Shown: positions 6,811 through 13,093, numbered from the stretch's first letter. The stretch is 13,201 nt of DNA from JAVBSX01 sp051660685 (GCA_051660685.1 JBOFQB010000076.1:1-13201), one strand, 5' to 3'. Translations and numbers: made by a program. The notes: generated from the sequence alone by a model not told the origin.

Positions 6811-6839
6811 AAGATAGGTTGCTTTATGCAACCTGTCAA
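6811..6839 (-). promoter_or_regulatory. Sigma70-type promoter for the 427-residue gene
   Basis: On the minus strand a perfect TTGACA (6834-6839) is followed after exactly 17 bp by TATCTT (6811-6816, four of six to consensus). Initiation is expected near 6804, giving a leader of about 64 bases before the ATG at 6740. The spacer is entirely occupied by a palindrome, listed separately. Confidence 0.6.
6816..6834. promoter_or_regulatory. Palindrome filling the -35/-10 spacer (candidate operator)
   Basis: AGGTTGC (6816-6822) and GCAACCT (6828-6834) are perfect inverted copies around TTTAT. The six core pairs exactly span the 17-bp spacer of the promoter at 6811-6839. A dimeric regulator bound here would sit between the two RNA polymerase contact sites. 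The regulator is unknown. Confidence 0.55.
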
Positions 6840-6840
6840 T

Positions 6841-7119
6841 CTTTTTTTGAACACACCTCTTGTTTTTTGAAAAAGATTCTTTGACGCAAAACGGAGAACT
6901 CGGTCAATGACCTCTTGTGTCGTCTCACCAAATCGGTCATTTCCCAAAATGGGGCAAGAGTGTCATAAAACCGAGATTATAAAAATAAATCACAAGAACA
7001 TGTTGGAGCTATTATAACGATTTTCAGGATAAAAAAGAATAGAACGGCAGTTTTTTTTCTGGAATTCCTTTTTTTTAGATTTTCCCGGCTTCTTTTTTCA
7101 CAGCAAAACCTAATCTAAT
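6841..7119. other. AT-rich divergent intergenic region
   Basis: No gene is seen between the two divergent transcription units here. The stretch is rich in A and T runs, including T8-CTGGAATTCC-T8 at 7051-7076 and A6 at 7031-7036. TATAAA at 6978-6983 and TATAAC at 7013-7018 are possible -10 boxes for the rightward gene, but neither has a convincing -35 box at the right distance. Confidence 0.5.
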
Positions 7120-7131
7120 GGAGAGTCGGAG

Positions 7132-7215
7132 ATGATGTTCTTCACTTGCATCCCTGAATCATCAAAACTGTCCAATCACTTTGCAAATAACGGTCTCCCC
7201 GCAATACTCCTTTAA
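7132..7215 (+). CDS. Possible 27-codon leader ORF upstream of the 231-residue gene
   Basis: The frame starts ATG ATG at 7132 behind GGAGAG (from 7120, eight-base spacing) and encodes 27 residues (starts MMFFTCIPESSKL, ends LPAILL). Its TAA at 7213-7215 is five bases before the ATG of the next gene. That gene has no Shine-Dalgarno sequence, so translational coupling from this leader is plausible. No known leader peptide is recognised, and there is no run of a single regulatory amino acid codon as in attenuator peptides. The alternative is a chance frame. Confidence 0.33.
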   Translation: MMFFTCIPESSKLSNHFANNGLPAILL

Positions 7216-7220
7216 TAACA

Positions 7221-7916
7221 ATGGGCTTTTTACAACGATTTTTTCGTAATGTTTTCCGGGACGAGACGTATACGTTCAAGACGAATTGTTTTGAAAAAAT
7301 TGCGTCCGACGATTTGGAATCTCACTTGGAAGTACGTCAATACGGCGATTTCATTCTGACCGACGCAATTCGTCCGTCTTACGATTTGAAAGTGGTTCCT
7401 GAACAGGGATACCGATATGACCATTACTTTGATCCGAGTTGCAAGATGTCGGTTCCCGTTTTGATTGCATCTGTTTCTGAACCCCTTCTTTTTGACACGT
7501 TTCTGGACCTTCTCGCCCCTTTAGGATCAGTCGTTGATGTTGTTTTGGAGACCAGTCACAAAAAATCACGAAAGGAACATGAAGATTTATACCGCGAACA
7601 CATTGATACTCCGGTTTTGGCTAGTTATCTCTACAATTACGAAGAGATGCTGATGAATGATGGTTGCGCGGGAATTGCCGTGTTAAATCCTTCCATTCCG
7701 GTTGAAATTCAATTTGACGAACACAAACTTTTGATCGTTTACGGCAAGTATCTGCAACCGTTTGAGCGAATTTTGCGACATCGTGGAATCCAACCGAAAA
7801 GTGACCTGCGTTTTATCACGGATGCTGAACATGTTCACTCCTCAAAAGTCCGCTACATTGAACAGTTCAGGTCTCTGCAAACTGTTTTAGGGTTAGATGC
7901 CGATTACGATGATTAA
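7221..7916 (+). CDS. Hypothetical protein, 231 residues, function unknown
   Basis: No named family is recognised. The protein looks soluble and globular, with no signal peptide or membrane span. Regular alternation of charged and hydrophobic residues suggests a mixed alpha/beta fold. Segments that look like conserved cores are NYEEMLMNDGCAGIAV (139-154), FDEHKLLIVYG (165-175) and AEHVHSS (202-208), the last with two His residues. The basic N-terminus (MGFLQRFFRNVFR) could form an amphipathic helix, and the C-terminus is acidic (DADYDD). The ATG at 7221 lacks a Shine-Dalgarno sequence; a leader ORF ends five bases upstream. The codon usage and protein-like composition over the full length make it a real gene. 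It is a single-gene unit, divergent from the 427-residue gene and closed by a terminator at 7965-8011, so its neighbours give no functional hint. Confidence 0.85.
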   Translation: MGFLQRFFRNVFRDETYTFKTNCFEKIASDDLESHLEVRQYGDFILTDAIRPSYDLKVVPEQGYRYDHYFDPSCKMSVPVLIASVSEPLLFDTFLDLLAPLGSVVDVVLETSHKKSRKEHEDLYREHIDTPVLASYLYNYEEMLMNDGCAGIAVLNPSIPVEIQFDEHKLLIVYGKYLQPFERILRHRGIQPKSDLRFITDAEHVHSSKVRYIEQFRSLQTVLGLDADYDD

Positions 7917-7964
7917 ACAAGTCCGAGAGTCAAAATTTTCCCGGACGTAAAAACACAACATAGC

Positions 7965-8011
7965 ACCTATCTTGCGTATCTCCATGATTCTTAAGAAGAT
8001 AGGTCTTTTTT
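7965..8011 (+). terminator. Intrinsic terminator of the 231-residue gene
   Basis: ACCTATCTT (7965-7973) pairs perfectly with AAGATAGGT (7996-8004) over a 22-base loop, followed by C and six T residues (8006-8011). It starts 49 bases after the stop codon. Confidence 0.83.
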
Positions 8012-8062
8012 AGAAAATTTTTTGAGGTGTTTTATCATCTGGTTTTCTCTTAAAAACCGGTG

Positions 8063-8092
8063 TTAAAATGGGCAAAATCAACTAGATATAGT
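8063..8092 (+). promoter_or_regulatory. Candidate promoter for the amidotransferase-like gene
   Basis: TTAAAA (8063-8068, four of six) is followed after 18 bp by TATAGT (8087-8092, five of six). Initiation near 8099 would place the palindrome at 8102-8121 directly on the start of the transcript. Confidence 0.38.
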
Positions 8093-8101
8093 GATTACAT
8101 A

Positions 8102-8121
8102 AACATTTTGCACAAAATGTT
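8102..8121. promoter_or_regulatory. 20-bp palindrome, candidate operator
   Basis: AACATTTTG (8102-8110) and CAAAATGTT (8113-8121) are perfect inverted copies with only CA between them. The site lies immediately downstream of the candidate -10 box at 8087-8092, a position typical of repressor operators. No T-run follows, so it is not a terminator. Confidence 0.55.
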
Positions 8122-8286
8122 GTAAGGACTTGATTGTTCGCTCAATCCCTCTTAGACTGTCTCACACTTGCATTCTCGTTATAGATTCGGTAGTGACGTG
8201 CCGGACCTCAAATGGATTTGGGACACAACCCGATGTTTGTCATTTTTGGCAAATGTTAAGGATATTCGTTTGTTTGTGCAGGAATT

Positions 8287-8307
8287 GTTCAGAAACTGTT
8301 TCTGAAC
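8287..8307. promoter_or_regulatory. 21-bp palindrome 84 bp upstream of the amidotransferase-like start
   Basis: GTTCAGAAAC (8287-8296) and GTTTCTGAAC (8298-8307) are perfect inverted copies around a single T. As RNA it would form a nine-pair stem with a CTG loop. It may be an operator, perhaps for a promoter lying closer to the gene, or a leader hairpin. Confidence 0.5.
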
Positions 8308-8391
8308 CGTTTCCCGGCTCAGATTGCAGCCAATTTGGCGAATAACGAAGGTTCTTGGGTGTTGTGTCACCTCAACAGCAGGAGCACGAGG

Positions 8392-9189
8392 ATGATTCGC
8401 AAGCCGATGATTGGAATAAACTCCGATTACCGCCCCTCTCAGAAGAACACCCCCTCAGTCAGTTTCGTATTCACAGGATATTACGATGCTTTACTACAAA
8501 TGGGGACATTGCCCGTTGTCATACCCCCTTATCCTGACAATAAGGATTTGGGGCGAAATTTGGACCAAATACTGGACCAATTGGACGGAGTTGTTTTGAT
8601 CGGCGGAGCTGATCTGGACCCGCGTCGGGACGGATATATGCTTCACCCAACTGTCACACCACTTGCTGATCGGCGTGAAACGTTTGATCGAGCACTTGTT
8701 GACAAGATTGCTGAACGGAAGATGCCGGTTCTGGGAATTGGAACTGGGATGCAGTTGCTCAATGTTTCGCAAGGAGGAACCCTGTTTCTGCATATTCCTG
8801 AAGACCTCCCCCGGTCGTTGCCTCATCGTGATGCAATGGACCCGAATCATCGACATGGTTTGGTGATCGAAAAAAACTCCTTGTTGGAGAAAATTTACGG
8901 CGACAGTGATATTCGCGTTAACAGTATGCACCATATGTCAATTGATGATGTTGCGCCCGGATTTTGGGTGACGGGAAGGTCCCATGATGGTGTTGTTGAA
9001 GCAATTGAATCAATTCATGATGATTGGTTCGCAATTGGGACACAGTTTCATCCAGAAGCACCTTCTGCAACCGCGCTTGATATGGGCATTTTCCGCGAAT
9101 TTGCTCGCGGTGTTGCTTATACAATTGGAAATCGCGCTCATACTGAGGTTGCGTACACCAAACAGTTTGAGGAAATGTTAGCGTTTTGA
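8392..9189 (+). CDS. Class I glutamine amidotransferase-like protein (peptidase C26 / PuuD-like), nucleophile Cys missing
   Basis: The 265-residue protein follows the fold of gamma-glutamyl-GABA hydrolases, which cleave gamma-glutamyl amides in the cytoplasm with a Cys-His-Glu triad. It shows the N-terminal IGINSDYR strand, GYYDAL (29-34), LDGVVLIGGADLDP (64-77), the nucleophile elbow PVLGIGTGMQLLN (112-124), the LHIPEDLP segment, VNSMHHMS (176-183) and the C-terminal QFHPE (218-222). His220 and Glu222 of the triad are kept. Position 117, where the family has Cys (GICRGMQ), is Gly, read directly from codon GGA at 8740-8742. It therefore should not work as a normal amidase and may be a binding or regulatory protein. 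The ATG at 8392 was chosen for AGGAG seven bases upstream and its fit to the family start; the frame extends to a TTG at 8335. No polyamine or glutamylation genes are adjacent. Two palindromes upstream suggest regulation. Confidence 0.85.
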   Translation: MIRKPMIGINSDYRPSQKNTPSVSFVFTGYYDALLQMGTLPVVIPPYPDNKDLGRNLDQILDQLDGVVLIGGADLDPRRDGYMLHPTVTPLADRRETFDRALVDKIAERKMPVLGIGTGMQLLNVSQGGTLFLHIPEDLPRSLPHRDAMDPNHRHGLVIEKNSLLEKIYGDSDIRVNSMHHMSIDDVAPGFWVTGRSHDGVVEAIESIHDDWFAIGTQFHPEAPSATALDMGIFREFARGVAYTIGNRAHTEVAYTKQFEEMLAF

Positions 9190-9214
9190 CGTCATTTTGG
9201 ACCAACTATTTCCG

Positions 9215-9250
9215 GGGTGTGAGTTATCCTGCTCACACCCTTTTGTTTTA
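9215..9250 (+). terminator. Intrinsic terminator of the amidotransferase-like gene
   Basis: GGGTGTGAG (9215-9223) pairs perfectly with CTCACACCC (9232-9240) over an eight-base loop, followed by TTTTGTTTTA. It begins 26 bases after the stop codon and separates this gene from the DUF1080 gene. Confidence 0.9.
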
Positions 9251-9280
9251 TTTCCACTATTTCAGAAAGGACCGATGTTG

Positions 9281-9964
9281 ATGAAAAAAAGATTACCTCT
9301 TCTTGGACTTGCGTTTTTTTTGTGCCTGTTGGTCATTCCAATGAGTTTATATGCCCAAACCGGGACGATTGACTTGCTGAAGAGCCGGAATTTTGACGAT
9401 TGGGATTTTCACTTTGTCGATCCGGCTGTAAAGGGGACGGACATTTTTGCATTTGGTGAAGAAGGTGTTCTGAAATGCAAGGGGATGCCCTTTGGTTACA
9501 TTGCAACAAAGAAGGATTACAAGAATTTCAAACTGTCGGTTGATTGGATTTGGCCCGAGAAGGTTGAGCCGACCAATAGTGGTGTTTTTCTCCGAGTGAA
9601 TGGTCAACCGAAAGAGTCGTTCCTTCCTCGCGGGGTTGAGGTGCAGTTGCAAAACGGAAATGCGGGCGATCTTTGGGCGTTTCACGGCATGAACATTATG
9701 GGTCCTGCCGACCGATATTCTGACCGTCCTGAAACCGATCATGGTCATATTCGCGGAATCAAGGGGCTTGAAAAGGCCGAAAATGAACCGGGAAAATGGA
9801 ATCGGACGGAAATCGTCTGTGTTGACGGTCAAATCATCGTCGCGGTCAACGGGAAAATTGTCAATTGGACGAGTGATGCCGAGACGACCCCGGGAAAAAT
9901 TGGGTTGCAATCCGAAGGAGGACCGGTTGAATTCCGTAATGTCATTCTGACCCCTCTTCCGTAA
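9281..9964 (+). CDS. Secreted DUF1080 (3-keto-disaccharide hydrolase family) protein
   Basis: The 227-residue protein has a clear signal peptide (MKKR, a hydrophobic core at about 5-22, and a cleavage site near A25-Q26). A single DUF1080 domain of concanavalin-like beta-sandwich type follows. Family landmarks are NSGVFLRV (99-106), GVEVQLQN (118-125), GKWNRTEI (171-178), VNGKIVN (189-195) and the closing strands GKIGLQSEGG (205-214) and EFRNV (217-221). Characterised relatives hydrolyse 3-keto-glucosides; many are exported sugar-binding or hydrolase proteins in Planctomycetota, Verrucomicrobiota and Bacteroidota. The exact substrate cannot be read from sequence. The ATG at 9281 is nine bases after AAAGGA and gives the best signal peptide; an ATG at 9275 is only three bases from it. 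Terminators before and possible hairpins after make it a single-gene unit. No sugar-oxidising dehydrogenase partner is in the window. Confidence 0.9.
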   Translation: MKKRLPLLGLAFFLCLLVIPMSLYAQTGTIDLLKSRNFDDWDFHFVDPAVKGTDIFAFGEEGVLKCKGMPFGYIATKKDYKNFKLSVDWIWPEKVEPTNSGVFLRVNGQPKESFLPRGVEVQLQNGNAGDLWAFHGMNIMGPADRYSDRPETDHGHIRGIKGLEKAENEPGKWNRTEIVCVDGQIIVAVNGKIVNWTSDAETTPGKIGLQSEGGPVEFRNVILTPLP

Positions 9965-9996
9965 AAGAGTCTCTCGAATTATTTCTTTCTCAAAAG

Positions 9997-10036
9997 CGAC
10001 GTTGCAGGTCTCTTGTTTCAATCGCGCGCAACGTCG
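9997..10036 (+). terminator. Possible terminator hairpin of the DUF1080 gene
   Basis: CGACGTTGC (9997-10005) pairs perfectly with GCAACGTCG (10028-10036) over a 22-base loop. It starts about 30 bases after the stop codon. Only TCTT follows, so T-run support is poor and it may be a 3' stabilising hairpin. Confidence 0.42.
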
Positions 10037-10040
10037 TCTT

Positions 10041-10059
10041 GGTCCTTGTCAAAAGGACC
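10041..10059. promoter_or_regulatory. 7-5-7 dyad overlapping the gyrA -35 region
   Basis: GGTCCTT (10041-10047) and AAGGACC (10053-10059) are perfect inverted copies around GTCAA. The -35 hexamer of the gyrA promoter lies within it (10046-10051). It could be a second part of the upstream gene's terminator, an operator for gyrA, or a supercoiling-sensitive extrusion site; the last two are inference. Confidence 0.45.
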
Positions 10060-10074
10060 TGTTTCTTGTAGAAT
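10046..10074 (+). promoter_or_regulatory. Sigma70-type promoter of gyrA
   Basis: TTGTCA (10046-10051, five of six) and TAGAAT (10069-10074, five of six) are separated by exactly 17 bp. Initiation near 10081 gives a leader of about 80 bases before the TTG start at 10161. Confidence 0.65.
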
Positions 10075-10160
10075 GAAGACGTTGTTTTCTCAACACGATT
10101 GAGTCAAACTTGATGAGGCGGTTCTTTCAAGGACCGCTCGCTTGCCGAAAGGAGTTTCCG

Positions 10161-13043
10161 TTGTCTTCTGATTTCCCGAATGATCCCCAAATTACGTCCG
10201 GTCCCCGTATTCTTGAAGATGGAACCAAATTGGTTCAACTCTCGATTAACGATGAACTTCGCGGGAGTTATCTGACGTATGCAATGAGCGTGATTATTTC
10301 CCGGGCGATTCCCGATGTTCGGGACGGTTTGAAACCGTCTCAACGCCGGATTTTGGTTGCAATGAACGATATTAACCTTTCTCCCGGTTCCCAACGTGTT
10401 AAATGTGCAAAGATTTCGGGTGATACAAGCGGTAATTATCATCCACATGGTGAAGGGGTGATTTATCCGACGTTGGTTCGACTTGCACAGGATTGGAATA
10501 TGCGGTATCCCCTTGTTGATAAACAGGGGAATTTCGGTTCAATCGCCGGTCTCCCCCCTGCTGCAATGAGGTACACAGAAGCGCGGATGTCAACCGTTGC
10601 TGCTTCCTTGCTCGAAGACCTTAATTTGGATACGGTTGACTTTGTTCCAACGTATGATGAGCAACGACAGGAACCGACTGTTCTTCCGGCGAAGTTTCCG
10701 AACCTTTTATCGAACGGGTCGAACGGGATCGCGGTTGGTATGGCGACCAGTATTCCGCCGCATAATGTCGGCGAAATATGTGATGCAACCCTTGCTGTTC
10801 TCGATAATCCAACGATTTCGCCGTTTGAGTTGTTCAACATTTGTCCCGGTCCTGATTTTCCAACCGGGGGGATCATTTGCGGGACAAGCGGAATTCGTCG
10901 GGGTTATTTGACAGGTCGGGGGACCGTTGTTATTCGGGCAAGAGTTCGGGTTGAGGAACAGGGAAAGAAGAATCGGATCATTGTTTCGGAGATACCATTC
11001 CAACAGACCCGGGATCGGGTTGAGGAGAAAATCGCCGAAATGGTCAATTCCGGCAAGATCGTTGGAATTTCGGGTATGCGGAATGAGTCGGACCTGAAAG
11101 AACCCGTTCGTTTGGTTCTTGAATTGAAACGGGATGCAGACCCTGATGTTGTACTCAACCAGTTATACCAGTTTACCCCGCTTCAGGATTCGTTTTCGAT
11201 TATTTTGCTTGCTCTTGTTGACGGAAAACCGCGAGTTTTGACGTTTAAGGAGATGATCGAGGAGTTTATTCGACATCGAATGTCGGTGATTCGGCGTCGG
11301 ACGCAGTTTTTACTTGCAAAAGCGAGGAAACGGAAACATACGGTTGAGGGGTTGATTATTGCACATGCGAACATTGATGAGGTGATTCGGACGATTCGCA
11401 CGTCAAAAACGCAAGCAGAAGCGAAAATCCGGCTCATGCAGATTGAGTGTCCTTCTGCAATGTTGGAACGGGTTCTTGGAGAAGTGGGATACAGCAATTT
11501 TCAATCGGAAAGGGGAGTTGCCGAGTCGTACACCTTGACGCCCGTTCAAGCGGACGCGATTTTGCGAATGACACTTGGAAGTCTGGTCAATCTCGAACAG
11601 GAAAAATTGGGGGGAGAGTACAACAATCTGTTGGAAGAGATCGGGGAATACTTACGGATTTTGGCGGATGAATCGCTAATTCGGGGAATGATTCGGGATG
11701 ATCTTGAGGAAGTGAAGCGGAAACATGCGGATAAACGTCGAACGGAGATTTCCGGTGAAGAAGTAACGGACATTGACGTTGAGGATTTGATTAACGAAGA
11801 GACAATGACGGTCTCGATTAGCACGAACGGGTATATCAAGCGAACGCCGGTTGACGCTTACAGGGCGCAGAAACGGGGCGGAAAGGGGTTGAAAGGGGCG
11901 AAAACGGACGAGGAAGACCCGATTCAACATCTTTTTATTGCAAGTACACATGATTATCTGCTGTTTTTCACGAACAAAGGTAAGGTGTATTGGCATAAGG
12001 TCTACAATTTGCCGCAATTGGCAAGGGACGCAAGAGGTCGGGCAATCGTCAACCTGTTGAATCTTGGAGAAGGTGAAAAAATAGCTGATTGTCGAGCAAT
12101 TCGGGGTTTTGACACGCCGGGTCATTTTCTGGTTTTTGCGACGAAGAAGGGACTGGTCAAGAAGACGGCTCTCTCGGCATACAGTCGGCCCCTCAAAGGA
12201 GGACTGATTGCAATTAAGTTGCGTGAGGGGGATGAACTGATTGATGTGAGCGTTTGCGGACCTGGAGATGAGTTGGTTCTTTCAACCACAAAAGGTATGG
12301 CGATTCGGTTTCGACAGTCTGACGTTCGCGCAATGGGGCGCAATACGGCGGGAGTCAAGGGGATTTCACTTAGGAAAGACGATCACGTCGTTGGAATGGT
12401 CGTTGCAAGAGCAGACGAAGTGGTCCGACCGGAACAGACGTTGTTGACGGTTTGCGAGAACGGATATGGTAAGCGGACACCGTTTGGACCGAATGCCGAG
12501 ATGGAAGAGGAAAAGCCGGAATTGGGCGAAGAATCGGACAACCAAGAGGATGTGTTGGACAATGTGGATCAAGTTGACAGTGTTGAACGCGAGAATCCGA
12601 TTGCAGAAGATGTCTCCGAAGAGGGTGATGAGTTGAATTCTTCACGATCATACCGAATTCAACGTCGGGGGGGGAAAGGACTTCGGGACATTAAGGCGTC
12701 TGACCGAAATGGGGCAGTGATTGGAATTGTCCGAATCAGTGATGAGGATGAACTGATGATAATGACGGCGTTAGGGAAGATACAGCGAATTGCGGCGAGT
12801 GATGTGAGCGTTTTAGGGCGGAATACGCAAGGGGTAAGGATTATGAAGCTGGACGATAATGATTCCGTGATTGCGGTCAAACGATTGCCAAAAGATTATG
12901 TTGGTTCGCCGATTGCCGAGCTGGAATCTGGGGAACCGGCTGAAACAGTTGAACCGACAACGGTTGACGTTGAAGAGCCGGTTGAAACAACAACAACAAC
13001 AACAACGGTTGAGGGTGAAGGACCCGTCGAAACGGATCAATAA
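10161..13043 (+). CDS. gyrA: DNA gyrase subunit A
   Basis: GyrA cleaves and rejoins DNA and, with GyrB, introduces negative supercoils using ATP. In this 960-residue protein the breakage-reunion domain begins with SYLTYAMSVI (36-45). The catalytic tyrosine is Y138 in AAMRYTEARM. The GyrA box QKRGGKG is at 570-576, which marks gyrase rather than topoisomerase IV, and a related QRRGGKG lies at 834-840 in the last beta-pinwheel blade. TTG at 10161 was chosen as start because AAAGGAG (10148-10154) lies six bases upstream. The frame extends to an ATG at 10113 that has no ribosome binding site. The residues matching E. coli Ser83 and Asp87 are Gly99 and Pro103. An acidic insertion of about 53 residues (777-829) splits the C-terminal domain, and the last 50 or so residues form an acidic, Thr-rich tail encoded partly by an ACA repeat. 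E. coli GyrA is about 875 residues; these additions explain the excess. gyrB is not adjacent. Confidence 0.96.
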   Translation: MSSDFPNDPQITSGPRILEDGTKLVQLSINDELRGSYLTYAMSVIISRAIPDVRDGLKPSQRRILVAMNDINLSPGSQRVKCAKISGDTSGNYHPHGEGVIYPTLVRLAQDWNMRYPLVDKQGNFGSIAGLPPAAMRYTEARMSTVAASLLEDLNLDTVDFVPTYDEQRQEPTVLPAKFPNLLSNGSNGIAVGMATSIPPHNVGEICDATLAVLDNPTISPFELFNICPGPDFPTGGIICGTSGIRRGYLTGRGTVVIRARVRVEEQGKKNRIIVSEIPFQQTRDRVEEKIAEMVNSGKIVGISGMRNESDLKEPVRLVLELKRDADPDVVLNQLYQFTPLQDSFSIILLALVDGKPRVLTFKEMIEEFIRHRMSVIRRRTQFLLAKARKRKHTVEGLIIAHANIDEVIRTIRTSKTQAEAKIRLMQIECPSAMLERVLGEVGYSNFQSERGVAESYTLTPVQADAILRMTLGSLVNLEQEKLGGEYNNLLEEIGEYLRILADESLIRGMIRDDLEEVKRKHADKRRTEISGEEVTDIDVEDLINEETMTVSISTNGYIKRTPVDAYRAQKRGGKGLKGAKTDEEDPIQHLFIASTHDYLLFFTNKGKVYWHKVYNLPQLARDARGRAIVNLLNLGEGEKIADCRAIRGFDTPGHFLVFATKKGLVKKTALSAYSRPLKGGLIAIKLREGDELIDVSVCGPGDELVLSTTKGMAIRFRQSDVRAMGRNTAGVKGISLRKDDHVVGMVVARADEVVRPEQTLLTVCENGYGKRTPFGPNAEMEEEKPELGEESDNQEDVLDNVDQVDSVERENPIAEDVSEEGDELNSSRSYRIQRRGGKGLRDIKASDRNGAVIGIVRISDEDELMIMTALGKIQRIAASDVSVLGRNTQGVRIMKLDDNDSVIAVKRLPKDYVGSPIAELESGEPAETVEPTTVDVEEPVETTTTTTTVEGEGPVETDQ
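12987..13004. repeat. (ACA)6 trinucleotide microsatellite in the gyrA tail
   Basis: Six perfect ACA triplets are followed by ACG, together encoding seven Thr residues in the acidic C-terminal tail. Copy-number change would keep the frame. Confidence 0.9.
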
Positions 13044-13093
13044 TTATCCTAGTGCCTTGTCAACATTAAAAAGTGGGATGCAGATACCGAAAG

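Larger units (their letters stand above)
7917..8391. other. 475-base regulatory intergenic region before the amidotransferase-like gene
   Basis: No coding region is seen. In order it holds the terminator of the preceding gene, a weak hairpin at 8039-8060 (GGTTTT/AAAACC core with a six-base loop), a promoter candidate, two near-perfect palindromes and the ribosome binding site AGGAG at 8380-8384. The leader from the predicted start site to the ATG would be close to 290 bases, unusually long for a single small gene. Confidence 0.6.

Noticed and set aside
6811..8004. Shared 9-mer AAGATAGGT at 6811-6819 and 7996-8004 as a paired regulatory element
   Set aside because: Nine-base matches are expected by chance in a window this size, and the second copy is explained as a terminator arm.
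8494..8934. 146-codon minus-strand frame inside the amidotransferase-like gene
   Set aside because: It is antisense to a well-supported family member; composition is not protein-like.
9347..10021. 224-codon minus-strand frame opposite the DUF1080 gene
   Set aside because: It is a shadow of the real gene on the plus strand, with no ribosome binding site and no recognisable protein features.
10110..10160. Upstream TTG/ATG starts for GyrA
   Set aside because: Neither has a Shine-Dalgarno sequence, whereas the TTG at 10161 has AAAGGAG at six-base spacing.
12651..12682. Second GyrA box (QRRGGKG) as evidence of a duplicated domain
   Set aside because: RGGKG-like motifs in the last pinwheel blade are common in bacterial GyrA proteins; no extra blade is evident.
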